From DATCYX01 sp037444705 (GTDB lineage Bacteria > Chloroflexota > Anaerolineae > Anaerolineales > UBA4823): a DNA stretch of 31,680 nucleotides. Where the stretch lies: positions 1-31,680 of the forward strand of contig JBBILY010000010.1 of assembly GCA_037444705.1 (NCBI GenBank), written 5' to 3'. A program made the translations under genes and the position numbers. Below the pieces are notes generated by a model. It worked only from the letters and a program-made list of their open reading frames with translations, ran no database searches and was not told the origin of the DNA. Shown piece by piece: positions 1 to 8,606 of the stretch. Position 1 is the stretch's first letter, and the number at the start of each line of letters is the position of its first letter.

Positions 1-1
1 G

Positions 2-1240
2 AGCCCGGATTCCAGCGACAAGATGTCGTTCTTCGACCACCTGGCCGAACTGCGCACCCGCATCAAATACGCCCTGAACCCACCCGACCAGGCGCTTTTT
101 GTACCTCAAGGGGCGGCTATATCATCGCCATCCACCTCAACTGCTACCCCAGACCCCTCCCCCACCCCCACGCCAGCAGGTGTCACTCTCACCCCCTTGC
201 CCAGCCTTACCCCCACCATAACCCCCACACCTCTGCCTGAGCGGGTCATGCTAGAGGGGGTAAAGTATGAAGACCAGCATGGCCGCTGGAATTACTGCGG
301 CCCGGCCAACCTCTCCATGGCGCTCACTTTTTGGGGCTGGAAAGGCAACCGCGATGTGGTGGGCAAGGCGATTAAGCCCAATGATAAAGACAAGAATGTC
401 ATGCCTTATGAGATGCAGGATTTCATCCGCACGCAAACCAGTGGCCTGGATTCGCTGGTGCGTTTTGGCGGTGATATCGAACTGCTCAAACGCTTGGTGG
501 CCAACGGCTTTCCGGTGGTGGCTGAAAAGGGCTACTATGAGTACGATTACACCGGCAAACTGGGTTGGTTGGGGCATTATCAGTTCATCACAGGCTATGA
601 TGATGTCCAAGGGGTGTTCATCGTCCAGGATACGTATATCAAAGATGGCAAAGACCATCCATTTCCTTATGAGAAGTTTATCGAGGGCTGGCGCTCGTTC
701 AACTATGTCTTCCTGGTAGTTTATCCATCTGAGCGCGCCGAACAGGTGTATGCCCTGCTGGGCCCCTACGCCGACCCGACCTGGGCCACTCGCCACGCTC
801 TCGAAGTGGCTCAAAACGAAGCCCAAACCCTGAGCGGCATAGATCAGTTCTTCGCCTGGTTCAACGTTGGCACCAGTTATGTTAATTTACAGCAATACGC
901 CGATGCAGCCTCTGCCTATGATTACGCCCTGGGCAGCCTGTATCCCAACCTGGGAGAAACTATCTTGCGTCCCTACCGCATGTTATGGTATCAGACTTGG
1001 CCCTATTGGGCTTACTATTACACCGGGCGCTATCAAGACGTGATCAACCTGGCCAATACCACCCTGTATGAGACCATCAGCGAGCCGGTGCTGGAAGAGA
1101 GTTTCTATTGGCGCGGGTTAGCACGCCTGGCTTTGGGTGACCTGCAAGGCGCTATAGATGATTTCCGTCAGTCGGTGCGCCTGAACCCCAACTTTTCCCC
1201 CGGCTGGGAGCAACTCAAACAATTAGGAGTGGAGAACTGA
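2..1240 (+). CDS. C39-like peptidase/TPR protein, 5' partial
   Basis: The reading frame is open to the window edge. The first ATG (23) has no ribosome site and is preceded by in-frame codons, so the true start probably lies upstream. From that ATG, residues 34-72 are a Ser/Thr/Pro-rich linker typical of an exported protein. Residues 78-240 resemble the Peptidase_C39_2 fold: Cys92 in an NYCGPAN motif, His185 in GHYQFITGYDD and Asp203 in VQDTY form the expected Cys-His-Asp triad. Residues 270-400 look like TPR helices, ending in a clear unit (FYWRGLARLALGDLQGAIDD). The family cleaves peptides after double-glycine leaders or acts as a general papain-like protease; the substrate here is unknown. 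Its stop is 3 bases before sbcD, so the genes may be co-transcribed, but no functional link to DNA repair is evident. Confidence 0.8.
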   Translation, partial: SPDSSDKMSFFDHLAELRTRIKYALNPPDQALFVPQGAAISSPSTSTATPDPSPTPTPAGVTLTPLPSLTPTITPTPLPERVMLEGVKYEDQHGRWNYCGPANLSMALTFWGWKGNRDVVGKAIKPNDKDKNVMPYEMQDFIRTQTSGLDSLVRFGGDIELLKRLVANGFPVVAEKGYYEYDYTGKLGWLGHYQFITGYDDVQGVFIVQDTYIKDGKDHPFPYEKFIEGWRSFNYVFLVVYPSERAEQVYALLGPYADPTWATRHALEVAQNEAQTLSGIDQFFAWFNVGTSYVNLQQYADAASAYDYALGSLYPNLGETILRPYRMLWYQTWPYWAYYYTGRYQDVINLANTTLYETISEPVLEESFYWRGLARLALGDLQGAIDDFRQSVRLNPNFSPGWEQLKQLGVEN

Positions 1241-1243
1241 AGC

Positions 1244-2476
1244 ATGCCCACGATCCTTCATTTTGCCGATGCCCATATAGACATCGCCAATTATGGCCGC
1301 CACGACCCCCAGAGCGGTTTACCGATACGCGTGATGGATTTCCTCAAGTCGTTGGACACCATCGTGGATACGGCCATCCAAGAGAAGGTGGACCTGGTGC
1401 TCTTCGCTGGCGACGCTTATAAGGATCGCAACCCGGCTCCCACTTTTCAGCGCGAGTGGGGCCGACGCATCATGCGTCTCTCGCGGGCCGGCATCCCCAC
1501 CCTGCTCCTGGTGGGCAACCACGACCTGGCGCCTTCCCTGGGGCGCGCCCACGCCCTGGAAGTCTTCGATACCCTGGAGGTGCCTTATGTGCGCGTGCTG
1601 GATAAGCCCCTCTTGCTTAAGTCCGAAGACCTGTGGGGGCTGCCGTTGCAGGTCATAGCCATCCCCTGGATTTCCCGTTCGGGCATTCTGGCTGCCTTGA
1701 GCCTGAGCGCGGCTGAAACCCATAAGATTCACGAACAAATCGAAGCGCGGCTGACGCATATCGTTCAAACCTGGGTGGATGAAGCCGACCCCAACCTGCC
1801 GCTGGTCTTAACCGCCCATGCCTCCGTGCAGGGAGCGAAATATGGCGGTGAGCGCACTGTGATGCTGGGAAGCGATCTGGTGCTACCCCCTGCACTGGTG
1901 CGCCATCCTCGCCTGGACTATGTCGCCCTGGGGCACATCCATAAACCACAAAACCTCAATGAAGGAGCTCACCCTCCCGTGATCTATCCGGGCTCAATTG
2001 AACGGGTTGACTTTGGTGAAATTGAGGATGAAAAATACTTCGTTATTGCTCACGTGGAACGTGGGCAGGCTCAAGTGGAATGGCGCCGTTTAAATGACAT
2101 CCGTCCCTTCATTGACCGCTATCTACGCTTGGAGCGCCAGGAAGACATCCCGCGCCAATTAGAAGAGGCTTTGCCACCTGCCGAACAAATGCAAGGTTCG
2201 ATCGTGCGCCTGGTACTGGAATACCCACACCAATGGGAAACGTTCATTGACGAAGCGGCCTTGCGGCGGCGCGCTGCCACCGCCCTGGAGTTCCATCTGA
2301 TTAAACGCCCTCAGAGGGAAACCCGCATCCGTCTGCCGCAGGGGCAAGCGGTGGGCAGTCTCAGCCCGCTGGAACTGCTGGAGTTATATTGGCGCGCCAC
2401 CCATATGCCGCCTGAAGATGTCCAACAACTATTGAAACTGGCTCAAGAAATCGTCGAACAAGCCGAAGAGGATTGA
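1244..2476 (+). CDS. sbcD: DNA repair exonuclease SbcD (Mre11-type)
   Basis: This is the nuclease subunit of the SbcCD complex, which opens DNA hairpins and trims blocked double-strand ends using Mn2+. At 410 residues it has normal length. Calcineurin-like phosphoesterase motifs appear in order: Asp9-x-His11 (FADAHID), Asp57 in FAGDAYKDR, Asn92-His93 in VGNHD, His192 in LTAHAS, and the GHIH pair at 230-233. A C-terminal capping region follows (residues 280-410). The start is supported by a GGAG about 10 bases upstream and by the motif lying close to the N terminus. It sits directly before sbcC, the standard arrangement of this two-gene unit, and its stop overlaps the Shine-Dalgarno region of sbcC. 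Confidence 0.95.
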   Translation: MPTILHFADAHIDIANYGRHDPQSGLPIRVMDFLKSLDTIVDTAIQEKVDLVLFAGDAYKDRNPAPTFQREWGRRIMRLSRAGIPTLLLVGNHDLAPSLGRAHALEVFDTLEVPYVRVLDKPLLLKSEDLWGLPLQVIAIPWISRSGILAALSLSAAETHKIHEQIEARLTHIVQTWVDEADPNLPLVLTAHASVQGAKYGGERTVMLGSDLVLPPALVRHPRLDYVALGHIHKPQNLNEGAHPPVIYPGSIERVDFGEIEDEKYFVIAHVERGQAQVEWRRLNDIRPFIDRYLRLERQEDIPRQLEEALPPAEQMQGSIVRLVLEYPHQWETFIDEAALRRRAATALEFHLIKRPQRETRIRLPQGQAVGSLSPLELLELYWRATHMPPEDVQQLLKLAQEIVEQAEED

Positions 2477-2479
2477 GGC

Positions 2480-2484
2480 GGAGG
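2480..2484 (+). promoter_or_regulatory. Ribosome binding site deciding the sbcC start
   Basis: A GGAGG immediately after the sbcD stop lies 9 bases before ATG 2494 and only 3 bases before ATG 2488. This favours translation from 2494 over the in-frame TTG at 2473. Confidence 0.7.
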
Positions 2485-2493
2485 TGCATGACC

Positions 2494-5094
2494 ATGATTC
2501 CCCTGCATCTGAAAATCAGCGGCTTCCTGTCCTATTGTCAACCGGCCGAACTGAACTTTGCCACCTTCGATCTGGCCTGCATCTCGGGTGTCAACGGGGC
2601 TGGCAAGTCCTCTTTGTTAGATGCTATCACCTGGGCCCTTTTTGGGCGAGCGCGGCGGCGGGATGACGCCCTGGTCAACACGCGCTCAGTAGCGGCTGAG
2701 GTGGCTTTCATCTTTGCCTATGAAGGGAATATCTACCGCGTCCAGCGCGCCCTGCAGCGGGGTAAAACCTCCTCTCTCGAATTCCAACTTTGCCAGGCTA
2801 CCCCGCAGGAACTCGACCTGGACCAGATCACTTCTTCGGCCATCCCCTGGAAACCCCTCACCATGCGCACCTTGCGCGAGACTCAAGCGCGCATCGAACG
2901 CACCTTGCGCCTGGATTATGATACCTTCGTCAACGCCTCGTTTATCTTACAGGGCAAAGCGGATCAATTTACCCAACTTCAACCCGCAGAGCGCAAGCAA
3001 ATATTGGCTTCCATCCTGGGCCTGGAGGTTTGGGAGGTTTATCGCCAGCGCGCCGCCGAGCGGCGCAAGGCCACGGAGAGGGAAAGCGACGCGCTGAAGG
3101 GTCAGATTGCGGGCATCGAAGAAGAACTGGCAGAGGAACAGCAGCGCAAGACGCGCCTGGAAGAGGTGGAAAAGCAATTGGAAGACCTATCGCGGAGGTG
3201 CCGCGCCCAGGAAGAATTGCTAGAGAACTATCGCCGTACCCTGGCAATCCTGGATGAACAATGCAAGATAGTGGACGAATTACGCCGCCAACTGGAAGAC
3301 GAGCAAAAAAGCCTCGAAGAGCAGAAAAAATCGTTGACCGAGCGCAAACAAGAACGCCAACAAATGAACCAAATCCTGGCTGAAGAAGCCCAAATTCAGG
3401 CCGCCTATCAGGCATGGCACCAGTCGCGGGAGGATGTGAAAGATTGGGACGATCTGGCCAAAAAATATCGTCAGCAAGAGCAACGCCGGCGGCAACCCCT
3501 GGACATCATTAACGCCGAACGTGCCCGCCTGATGGAAGAAAAGCGCGCCCTGGACGAAAAACTGGCTGAAATCACCACCCAGCAGTCCGCATTGGAAAGT
3601 CTCCAGGCTCAGATAACCGCCAACCAGGAAGCCTTAAAGCGCCTCGAAGAGCACCTAGAGCAACGCTTGCAACTGGAAGCAACCCTGAATGAGGCGCGTC
3701 AGCGGCAGGCTCAAATCGAAGCAGAAAATCCCCTGCTAAAAAAGGAAATGGAAACGCTTAAAGGGCGTATTGACCGCTTGCGAGAAAACCTGGAAGAAGC
3801 AGTCTGCCCCACCTGCGGTAAACCCCTCAGCCTGGAGGAGCGCCAGACACTGATCACATCTCTGGAAACTCAGGGCAAGGAGATAGCGGAGCGATACCGT
3901 GCCAATAAGGCGTTTTTAATAGAAGTCGAAAATCAAATACGAGAATGCGAGCGTCTAATTGCCGACCTAAGCCATATAGAGGCCGAGCAAAAGCGCCTGT
4001 GGGAAAAGATCGCCAGCATGCAAACCCAGGCGGAAACTATCCAGCAAAACCTCCGTCAATGGGAAGCCAACGAAGCGCCACGCCTGGCGCAGATCAACCA
4101 GGCCCTTCAGGACGAGACCTATGCCCCCGAAGCACGCAAACTGCTGGCTCAGATTGATGCTGAGTTGAAAGCTATCGGCTATGACCCTGAGGCTCACGAA
4201 GCTGCCCGCAAAGCCGAAAAAGAAGGACGTTCGAGCGAAGAGCGCCTGCGCGCCTTGGAAAAGGCGCGCGCAGCCCTGGCCCCGCTGGAAAAACACATTG
4301 CCGACCTGGAAAGCCAAATTTCCACGCGGGAAGAAAACCTGGCGCGACGTCGGGCCGAATTCGAAGAGCGCGCCGCTAAACTGACTGCCGCTCAAGCCCA
4401 GGCGCCCGATATTTATGCTGAAGAGCGCAAACTGGCGCATCTGCGGGAACAAGAGAACCAGAAACGCATAGAATTCGGGCAATGGAAACAAAAAGTAGAG
4501 GTGTTGGAGAAATTGCGCCAGAAGCGCCAGGCGCTGGAGGCCCAACTTCAGGAGTTGGCTCAGCGCATCGCCCAATACCGGCAAATCGAGCGTGCCTGCA
4601 GCATGGAGGGTGTGCCAGCCTTGCTAATCGAGCACGCCATCCCCCAGATTGAAGCCCGTGCCAATCTCCTCCTGGATCGCCTCACACGCGGCAATATGTC
4701 GGTGCGCTTTCTGACCCAGCAGGCTTATAAAGATCAGCGCCGCGACGACCTGAAGGAAACCCTGGACATCCAGATCTGCGATAGCGCTGGCGTTCGCCCT
4801 TATGAGATGTTCTCGGGAGGGGAAGCGTTTCGCATTAACTTTGCCATCCGTTTGGCGCTCTCCGAGGTGTTGGCTCAACGGGCTGGGGCGCGCTTGCAAA
4901 CCCTGGTGATTGATGAGGGCTTCGGCAGCCAGGACGCCGAGGGCCGCCAGCGCCTGGTGGAGGCGATAAACCTCGTGCGTCAGGATTTTGAAAAAATACT
5001 GGTGATCACCCATCTGGATGAACTCAAGGATCAATTCCCCACGCGCATCGAGGTGGAAAAAACCAGCGATGGCAGCCGTATTCGAGTGGTTTAA
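2494..5094 (+). CDS. sbcC: DNA repair ATPase SbcC (Rad50-type)
   Basis: This is the SMC-like ATPase partner of SbcD; ATP binding by the paired heads controls the nuclease. From this start (866 residues) the order is Walker A at 32-40 (GVNGAGKSS), a Q-loop region with FILQGKADQF, a long Gln/Glu/Arg-rich coiled coil, a zinc hook CPTCGKPL with Cys438 and Cys441, a second coiled coil, signature FSGGEAF at 773-779, Walker B LVIDEGF with Asp807/Glu808, and the His-loop at 840. A TTG start at 2473 or ATG at 2488 would also be in frame. ATG 2494 is preferred because GGAGG at 2480-2484 lies 9 bases upstream and the protein then begins MIPLHLK, like other SbcC proteins. It is translationally linked to sbcD. 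Confidence 0.95.
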   Translation: MIPLHLKISGFLSYCQPAELNFATFDLACISGVNGAGKSSLLDAITWALFGRARRRDDALVNTRSVAAEVAFIFAYEGNIYRVQRALQRGKTSSLEFQLCQATPQELDLDQITSSAIPWKPLTMRTLRETQARIERTLRLDYDTFVNASFILQGKADQFTQLQPAERKQILASILGLEVWEVYRQRAAERRKATERESDALKGQIAGIEEELAEEQQRKTRLEEVEKQLEDLSRRCRAQEELLENYRRTLAILDEQCKIVDELRRQLEDEQKSLEEQKKSLTERKQERQQMNQILAEEAQIQAAYQAWHQSREDVKDWDDLAKKYRQQEQRRRQPLDIINAERARLMEEKRALDEKLAEITTQQSALESLQAQITANQEALKRLEEHLEQRLQLEATLNEARQRQAQIEAENPLLKKEMETLKGRIDRLRENLEEAVCPTCGKPLSLEERQTLITSLETQGKEIAERYRANKAFLIEVENQIRECERLIADLSHIEAEQKRLWEKIASMQTQAETIQQNLRQWEANEAPRLAQINQALQDETYAPEARKLLAQIDAELKAIGYDPEAHEAARKAEKEGRSSEERLRALEKARAALAPLEKHIADLESQISTREENLARRRAEFEERAAKLTAAQAQAPDIYAEERKLAHLREQENQKRIEFGQWKQKVEVLEKLRQKRQALEAQLQELAQRIAQYRQIERACSMEGVPALLIEHAIPQIEARANLLLDRLTRGNMSVRFLTQQAYKDQRRDDLKETLDIQICDSAGVRPYEMFSGGEAFRINFAIRLALSEVLAQRAGARLQTLVIDEGFGSQDAEGRQRLVEAINLVRQDFEKILVITHLDELKDQFPTRIEVEKTSDGSRIRVV

Positions 5095-5128
5095 ACTTTT
5101 TACCCTGAGGTTTACCCTGTAACCTACA

Positions 5129-5872
5129 ATGATCATTTTAGAGACGCAACAGGTAACCAAGATTTACAAAATGGGCGATGTCACGGTCTCAGCCCTCAAT
5201 GGCGTGGATTTTTGTGTGGAGCGGGGTGAGTTCGTCGCCATCATGGGGCCATCGGGATCAGGCAAATCCACCTTGCTACACCTGTTAGGCGGGCTGGACA
5301 CCCCCACCTCGGGCGAGGTAATCGTCGCCGGACAAGCGCTCTCGCGCCTGAGCGATGACCAGATTACCCTCTTTCGCAGGCGTAAAATTGGCTTCATCTT
5401 CCAGTTTTATAACTTGCTCCCCACGCTCAGCGCCGCCGAGAACGTTGCCTTGCCCTTATTGATTGACGGTAAACCCTTCAGCGCCCACCGCCAACGTATT
5501 GGCGAATTGCTCAACCTGGTGGGCTTAGCCGATCGGGCGCGGCACCTGCCCGATCAACTCTCCGGCGGCGAGCAGCAACGGGTAGCCATTGCCAGGGCAT
5601 TCGTCAATAACCCCGAAATCGTGCTGGCCGACGAACCCACCGGCAACCTGGATTCGCGCGCCGGCCAGGCTATCCTGGAACTGCTGGCGCGCGCCCGCCG
5701 TGACCTGGGGGTGACCATTGTTATGGTGACTCATGACCCTCGCGCTGCCTCCTACGCCCAAAGAGTGGTTTTCCTCAAGGACGGCCAGATTATCCACAGC
5801 CTGCAAGGCCCGAATGGCAATGGAGTGGCGGTCACCCGCATCGTCGAAGTCATGGCCAGGTTAGAGTTATGA
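5129..5872 (+). CDS. ABC transporter ATPase, MacB/LolD type
   Basis: This is a 247-residue nucleotide-binding subunit of the family that powers MacB/LolD/FtsE-type mechanotransmission transporters, not classical substrate channels. Walker A is at 40-48 (GPSGSGKST), the Q-loop is in FQFYNLLPTL, the signature LSGGEQQRVAIARA starts at 144, Walker B LADEPTGNLDS has Asp168/Glu169, and the switch His is 202 (VTHDP). The AENVALPLL stretch after the Q-loop and DEPTGNLD are diagnostic of this subfamily. The gene follows sbcC after 34 bases and precedes the cognate permease by 81 bases. No good Shine-Dalgarno is seen. The substrate could be a lipid, lipoprotein, peptide or drug and cannot be told from the ATPase. 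Confidence 0.92.
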   Translation: MIILETQQVTKIYKMGDVTVSALNGVDFCVERGEFVAIMGPSGSGKSTLLHLLGGLDTPTSGEVIVAGQALSRLSDDQITLFRRRKIGFIFQFYNLLPTLSAAENVALPLLIDGKPFSAHRQRIGELLNLVGLADRARHLPDQLSGGEQQRVAIARAFVNNPEIVLADEPTGNLDSRAGQAILELLARARRDLGVTIVMVTHDPRAASYAQRVVFLKDGQIIHSLQGPNGNGVAVTRIVEVMARLEL

Positions 5873-5953
5873 GAATCAGGGTGGCAAGGGTTTAAATGCC
5901 ACGCGCTCCTTGAGCCGTGACGCGTAGCCTGTAACAATGAGCCTCTTTGACCT

Positions 5954-8566
5954 ATGCTCGCAATCCCGCCTTTGGTCTCCCTCTTCCTTGCCTGGCGCAA
6001 CCTGCGCCTCCACAAAGGTCGCACCCTGCTGACCATGCTGGGGATCACCCTTGGCGTGGCCGTGGTCCTGGCAATCCAGGTGACTAATCAAAGCACCCTG
6101 GACTCGATCCGTCATCTGTTCGAGCGCGCCTCGGGCCAGGCTAACCTGGTGGTGACCTCAAACAACCCCGGCGCAGAACGGCTGGATGCGGGCATCCTTG
6201 CCCAACTGGAGCGATCTCCAGGCGTTGAGGTGGCTGCCCCCTCGGTGCATGTGCAAACCTTGCTTGCCAGCGAAGCCCAATCCTGGCAGATTGCCTTTAC
6301 GATGACTGGCATCGCCGAGGGCAACATGCTTTTGCTCTATGGCATAGACGCCGATCTCGACCCTCAGGTGCGTTATTACAAATTCTCAGCCGGGCGGATG
6401 TTGCGCCCCGGAGAATATGAGGTGGTACTCCCTCAAAAGTACGCCGAAGACAAAGGGTTGCACTTGGGCGACGACCTGAGCCTGCTCATCCCCCAAGGGA
6501 CAGCGCGGCTGAAAATCGTTGGCCTGCTGGCAGAGGAAGGGGTTGCCTTGCTCAACGGCGGCGTGGTTGCTTTTGCCCCCCTGGGTGTGGTGCAAGATTT
6601 ATTCGAAATCGGGGAACAGGTGGATGAGGTGGCGCTGCGATTACGGCCTTCCATCAGCGAAAACCCCAAAGCCCTGGAAGAGGCCAAGCGCAGCCTGAGT
6701 CAACGCCTGGAGGGAAGGGCTGAGGTGCTCTATCCCGGAGCGCGTGGGCAACTGGTCAGCCAGATGATCGCCACTTACCAATTGGGGCTATCTTTCTTTT
6801 CGAAGATCGCCTTGTTCGTGGGGGCTTTTCTGGTTTATAACACCTTTTCCATGAGCGTGGTGGAGCGCAGCCGCGAAATCGGGATGTTACGCGCCATCGG
6901 CGTGCGGCGCTGGGGCGTGATGCGCATCGTGCTGGCCGAGGCGCTGATCCTGGCGGGGGTGGGTTCGGCCCTGGGACTGGGCCTGGGGATGATCCTGGCC
7001 AGTGGTCTCATGATGCTCGTGGGGCAAGCGACCCTGACCATCGAAAGCCTGGGTCACATTCCCTGGCAGGGTTTATTGCAGAGCCTGGGGATTGGCCTGG
7101 GGATGACCCTGAGTTCAGCCTTGCTGCCTGCCTTCCAGGCAGCCCGCATCTCCCCCCTGGAAGCCTTGCGGGTGCGCCTCCGTTCGGTGGAGCGGGTGCG
7201 GCCAGTGGTGTGGATCAGTGGCCTGGCCTTGCTATTCGTCTCCTGGATGGTGCTTTACCGCATACCCTGGCGTGATGCGGTCTTGTTTCCCGTGGGCAGC
7301 ACGACCATCATCCTGGTCTTATTCGGCGCCACGCTGACCGTGACCCTGGCCAGCAAAGCGCTGGAACGCCTCTCCCGCCCCCTGGCGCTTGCCCTATACG
7401 GAAATGAAGGCGCACTGGGTTCGGCCAATGTGCGCCGTTCAGCCAGTCGCACCGCGCTGACCGTGGCTTCGTTAATGATCGCCCTAACCATGATCATCAG
7501 CATCCATTCGATGGCTTTTTCCTTCAAACAGGATATGAACTCCTGGATAACCAATGCCCTGGGGGGCGACCTGTATGTGCGCTCGCCGATTCCCATGCGT
7601 TTATCCTTCATCCGTCAATTGCTGGCATTGCCTGGCGTGCAGATGGTGACCCCGGTGCGCATCTTGCTGGTGCGTATTGCCCCGCGTTCCCTGCCATCTG
7701 ATCTCTCAGCCAGCGATAGCCTGCATTTTACCGCCATTGAACCGCGCACCTACCGTCAGATCGCGGATATGGAGTTCGTATCTGTCCAGAAAGATACCGA
7801 CACCAGTTGGGCGCGCCTGGAAAAAGGGGATGCTGTGTTTATTTCTAGTGTGATCGCCGAACGCTATCACCTGAATGTGGGAGATAATCTGTATTTACTC
7901 ACACGTCGCGGTGAACATGCTTTTGAAGTGGCGGCGGTGGTCATTGACTTCACCGGTCAGGGTCAGGTGGTCTACGGTACCTATGCTGACCTGCAGCGCT
8001 GGTTCGGCGAAGACGGGGCAGACCGCTTTACGGTCAAAGTGGCGCCGGGCTTCTCGGCCGAAAGCACTGCTCAGGTCATCCAGGAGCATTATCAATCACG
8101 GCGTCATATCAGCGTTCAGACGACCGAAGCCTTCCGCCACAGCATCATGAATCTGCTGGATCAGGTATTCCGCCTGTTCGATGTGCTCAGCCTGATTGGG
8201 ATGATCATTGGCGCCCTGGGGGTGATTAACACCCTAGCGATGAACGTCATCGAGCGCCAGCGGGAGATCGGCGGCTTGCGCTCTCTAGGGATGACTCGCC
8301 GCCAGGTGCTGCGTATGGTGTTGGCCGAGGCTCTGGCTCTGGGCGTGATTGGTGGAATCTACGGGCTGGCTAGTGGTCGTTTCGTGGGCCAGGTTATGGT
8401 TATGGGCATGAACATGATGGTGGGTTATAATTTAACTTATCGTTCCAGCCCGCAACCCTTTATCGTGGGAGCATTTATCGCTCTGGTGGTGGCACAACTG
8501 GCAGCCTACCTGCCCGCACGCCGCGCCGCGGGGGTAAACATCGTAGAAGCCATCAAACATGAATAA
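5954..8566 (+). CDS. FtsX/MacB-type ABC permease, duplicated architecture
   Basis: An 870-residue integral membrane protein made of two FtsX-type halves. TM1 is about residues 24-46, followed by a large extracytoplasmic MacB_PCD-like domain (50-275) and TM segments near 280-300, 325-355 and 370-392. Two further hydrophobic segments follow (417-462), then a second module with TM near 492-515, a second external domain (516-735) and TMs near 737-760, 786-808 and 832-852. The coupling sequences ERSREIGMLRAIG and ERQREIGGLRSLG mark both FtsX domains. This long form resembles the YbbP/LolE-like predicted permeases (COG0577) of Chloroflexota and Firmicutes. With the ATPase before it and the adaptor after it, it would form an ATP-driven extrusion machine. 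The substrate is unknown. Confidence 0.9.
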   Translation: MLAIPPLVSLFLAWRNLRLHKGRTLLTMLGITLGVAVVLAIQVTNQSTLDSIRHLFERASGQANLVVTSNNPGAERLDAGILAQLERSPGVEVAAPSVHVQTLLASEAQSWQIAFTMTGIAEGNMLLLYGIDADLDPQVRYYKFSAGRMLRPGEYEVVLPQKYAEDKGLHLGDDLSLLIPQGTARLKIVGLLAEEGVALLNGGVVAFAPLGVVQDLFEIGEQVDEVALRLRPSISENPKALEEAKRSLSQRLEGRAEVLYPGARGQLVSQMIATYQLGLSFFSKIALFVGAFLVYNTFSMSVVERSREIGMLRAIGVRRWGVMRIVLAEALILAGVGSALGLGLGMILASGLMMLVGQATLTIESLGHIPWQGLLQSLGIGLGMTLSSALLPAFQAARISPLEALRVRLRSVERVRPVVWISGLALLFVSWMVLYRIPWRDAVLFPVGSTTIILVLFGATLTVTLASKALERLSRPLALALYGNEGALGSANVRRSASRTALTVASLMIALTMIISIHSMAFSFKQDMNSWITNALGGDLYVRSPIPMRLSFIRQLLALPGVQMVTPVRILLVRIAPRSLPSDLSASDSLHFTAIEPRTYRQIADMEFVSVQKDTDTSWARLEKGDAVFISSVIAERYHLNVGDNLYLLTRRGEHAFEVAAVVIDFTGQGQVVYGTYADLQRWFGEDGADRFTVKVAPGFSAESTAQVIQEHYQSRRHISVQTTEAFRHSIMNLLDQVFRLFDVLSLIGMIIGALGVINTLAMNVIERQREIGGLRSLGMTRRQVLRMVLAEALALGVIGGIYGLASGRFVGQVMVMGMNMMVGYNLTYRSSPQPFIVGAFIALVVAQLAAYLPARRAAGVNIVEAIKHE

Positions 8567-8606
8567 AGCCACTGTTATGCATATCCCGCATTGAAGTATA
8601 TTTGAA

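Noticed and set aside
3967..4584. Long minus-strand open frame (205 codons) inside sbcC
   Set aside because: It is antisense to the conserved coiled-coil and shows no family motif; an expected shadow of a biased coding strand.
5099..5119. Direct repeat TTTACCCTG spaced by 3 bases before the ABC ATPase gene
   Set aside because: Two short copies only; could be chance, and no regulator or further copies are apparent.
4624..5160. Minus-strand open frame (178 codons) over the end of sbcC
   Set aside because: It overlaps the SbcC signature and Walker B motifs in antisense and has no recognisable domain.
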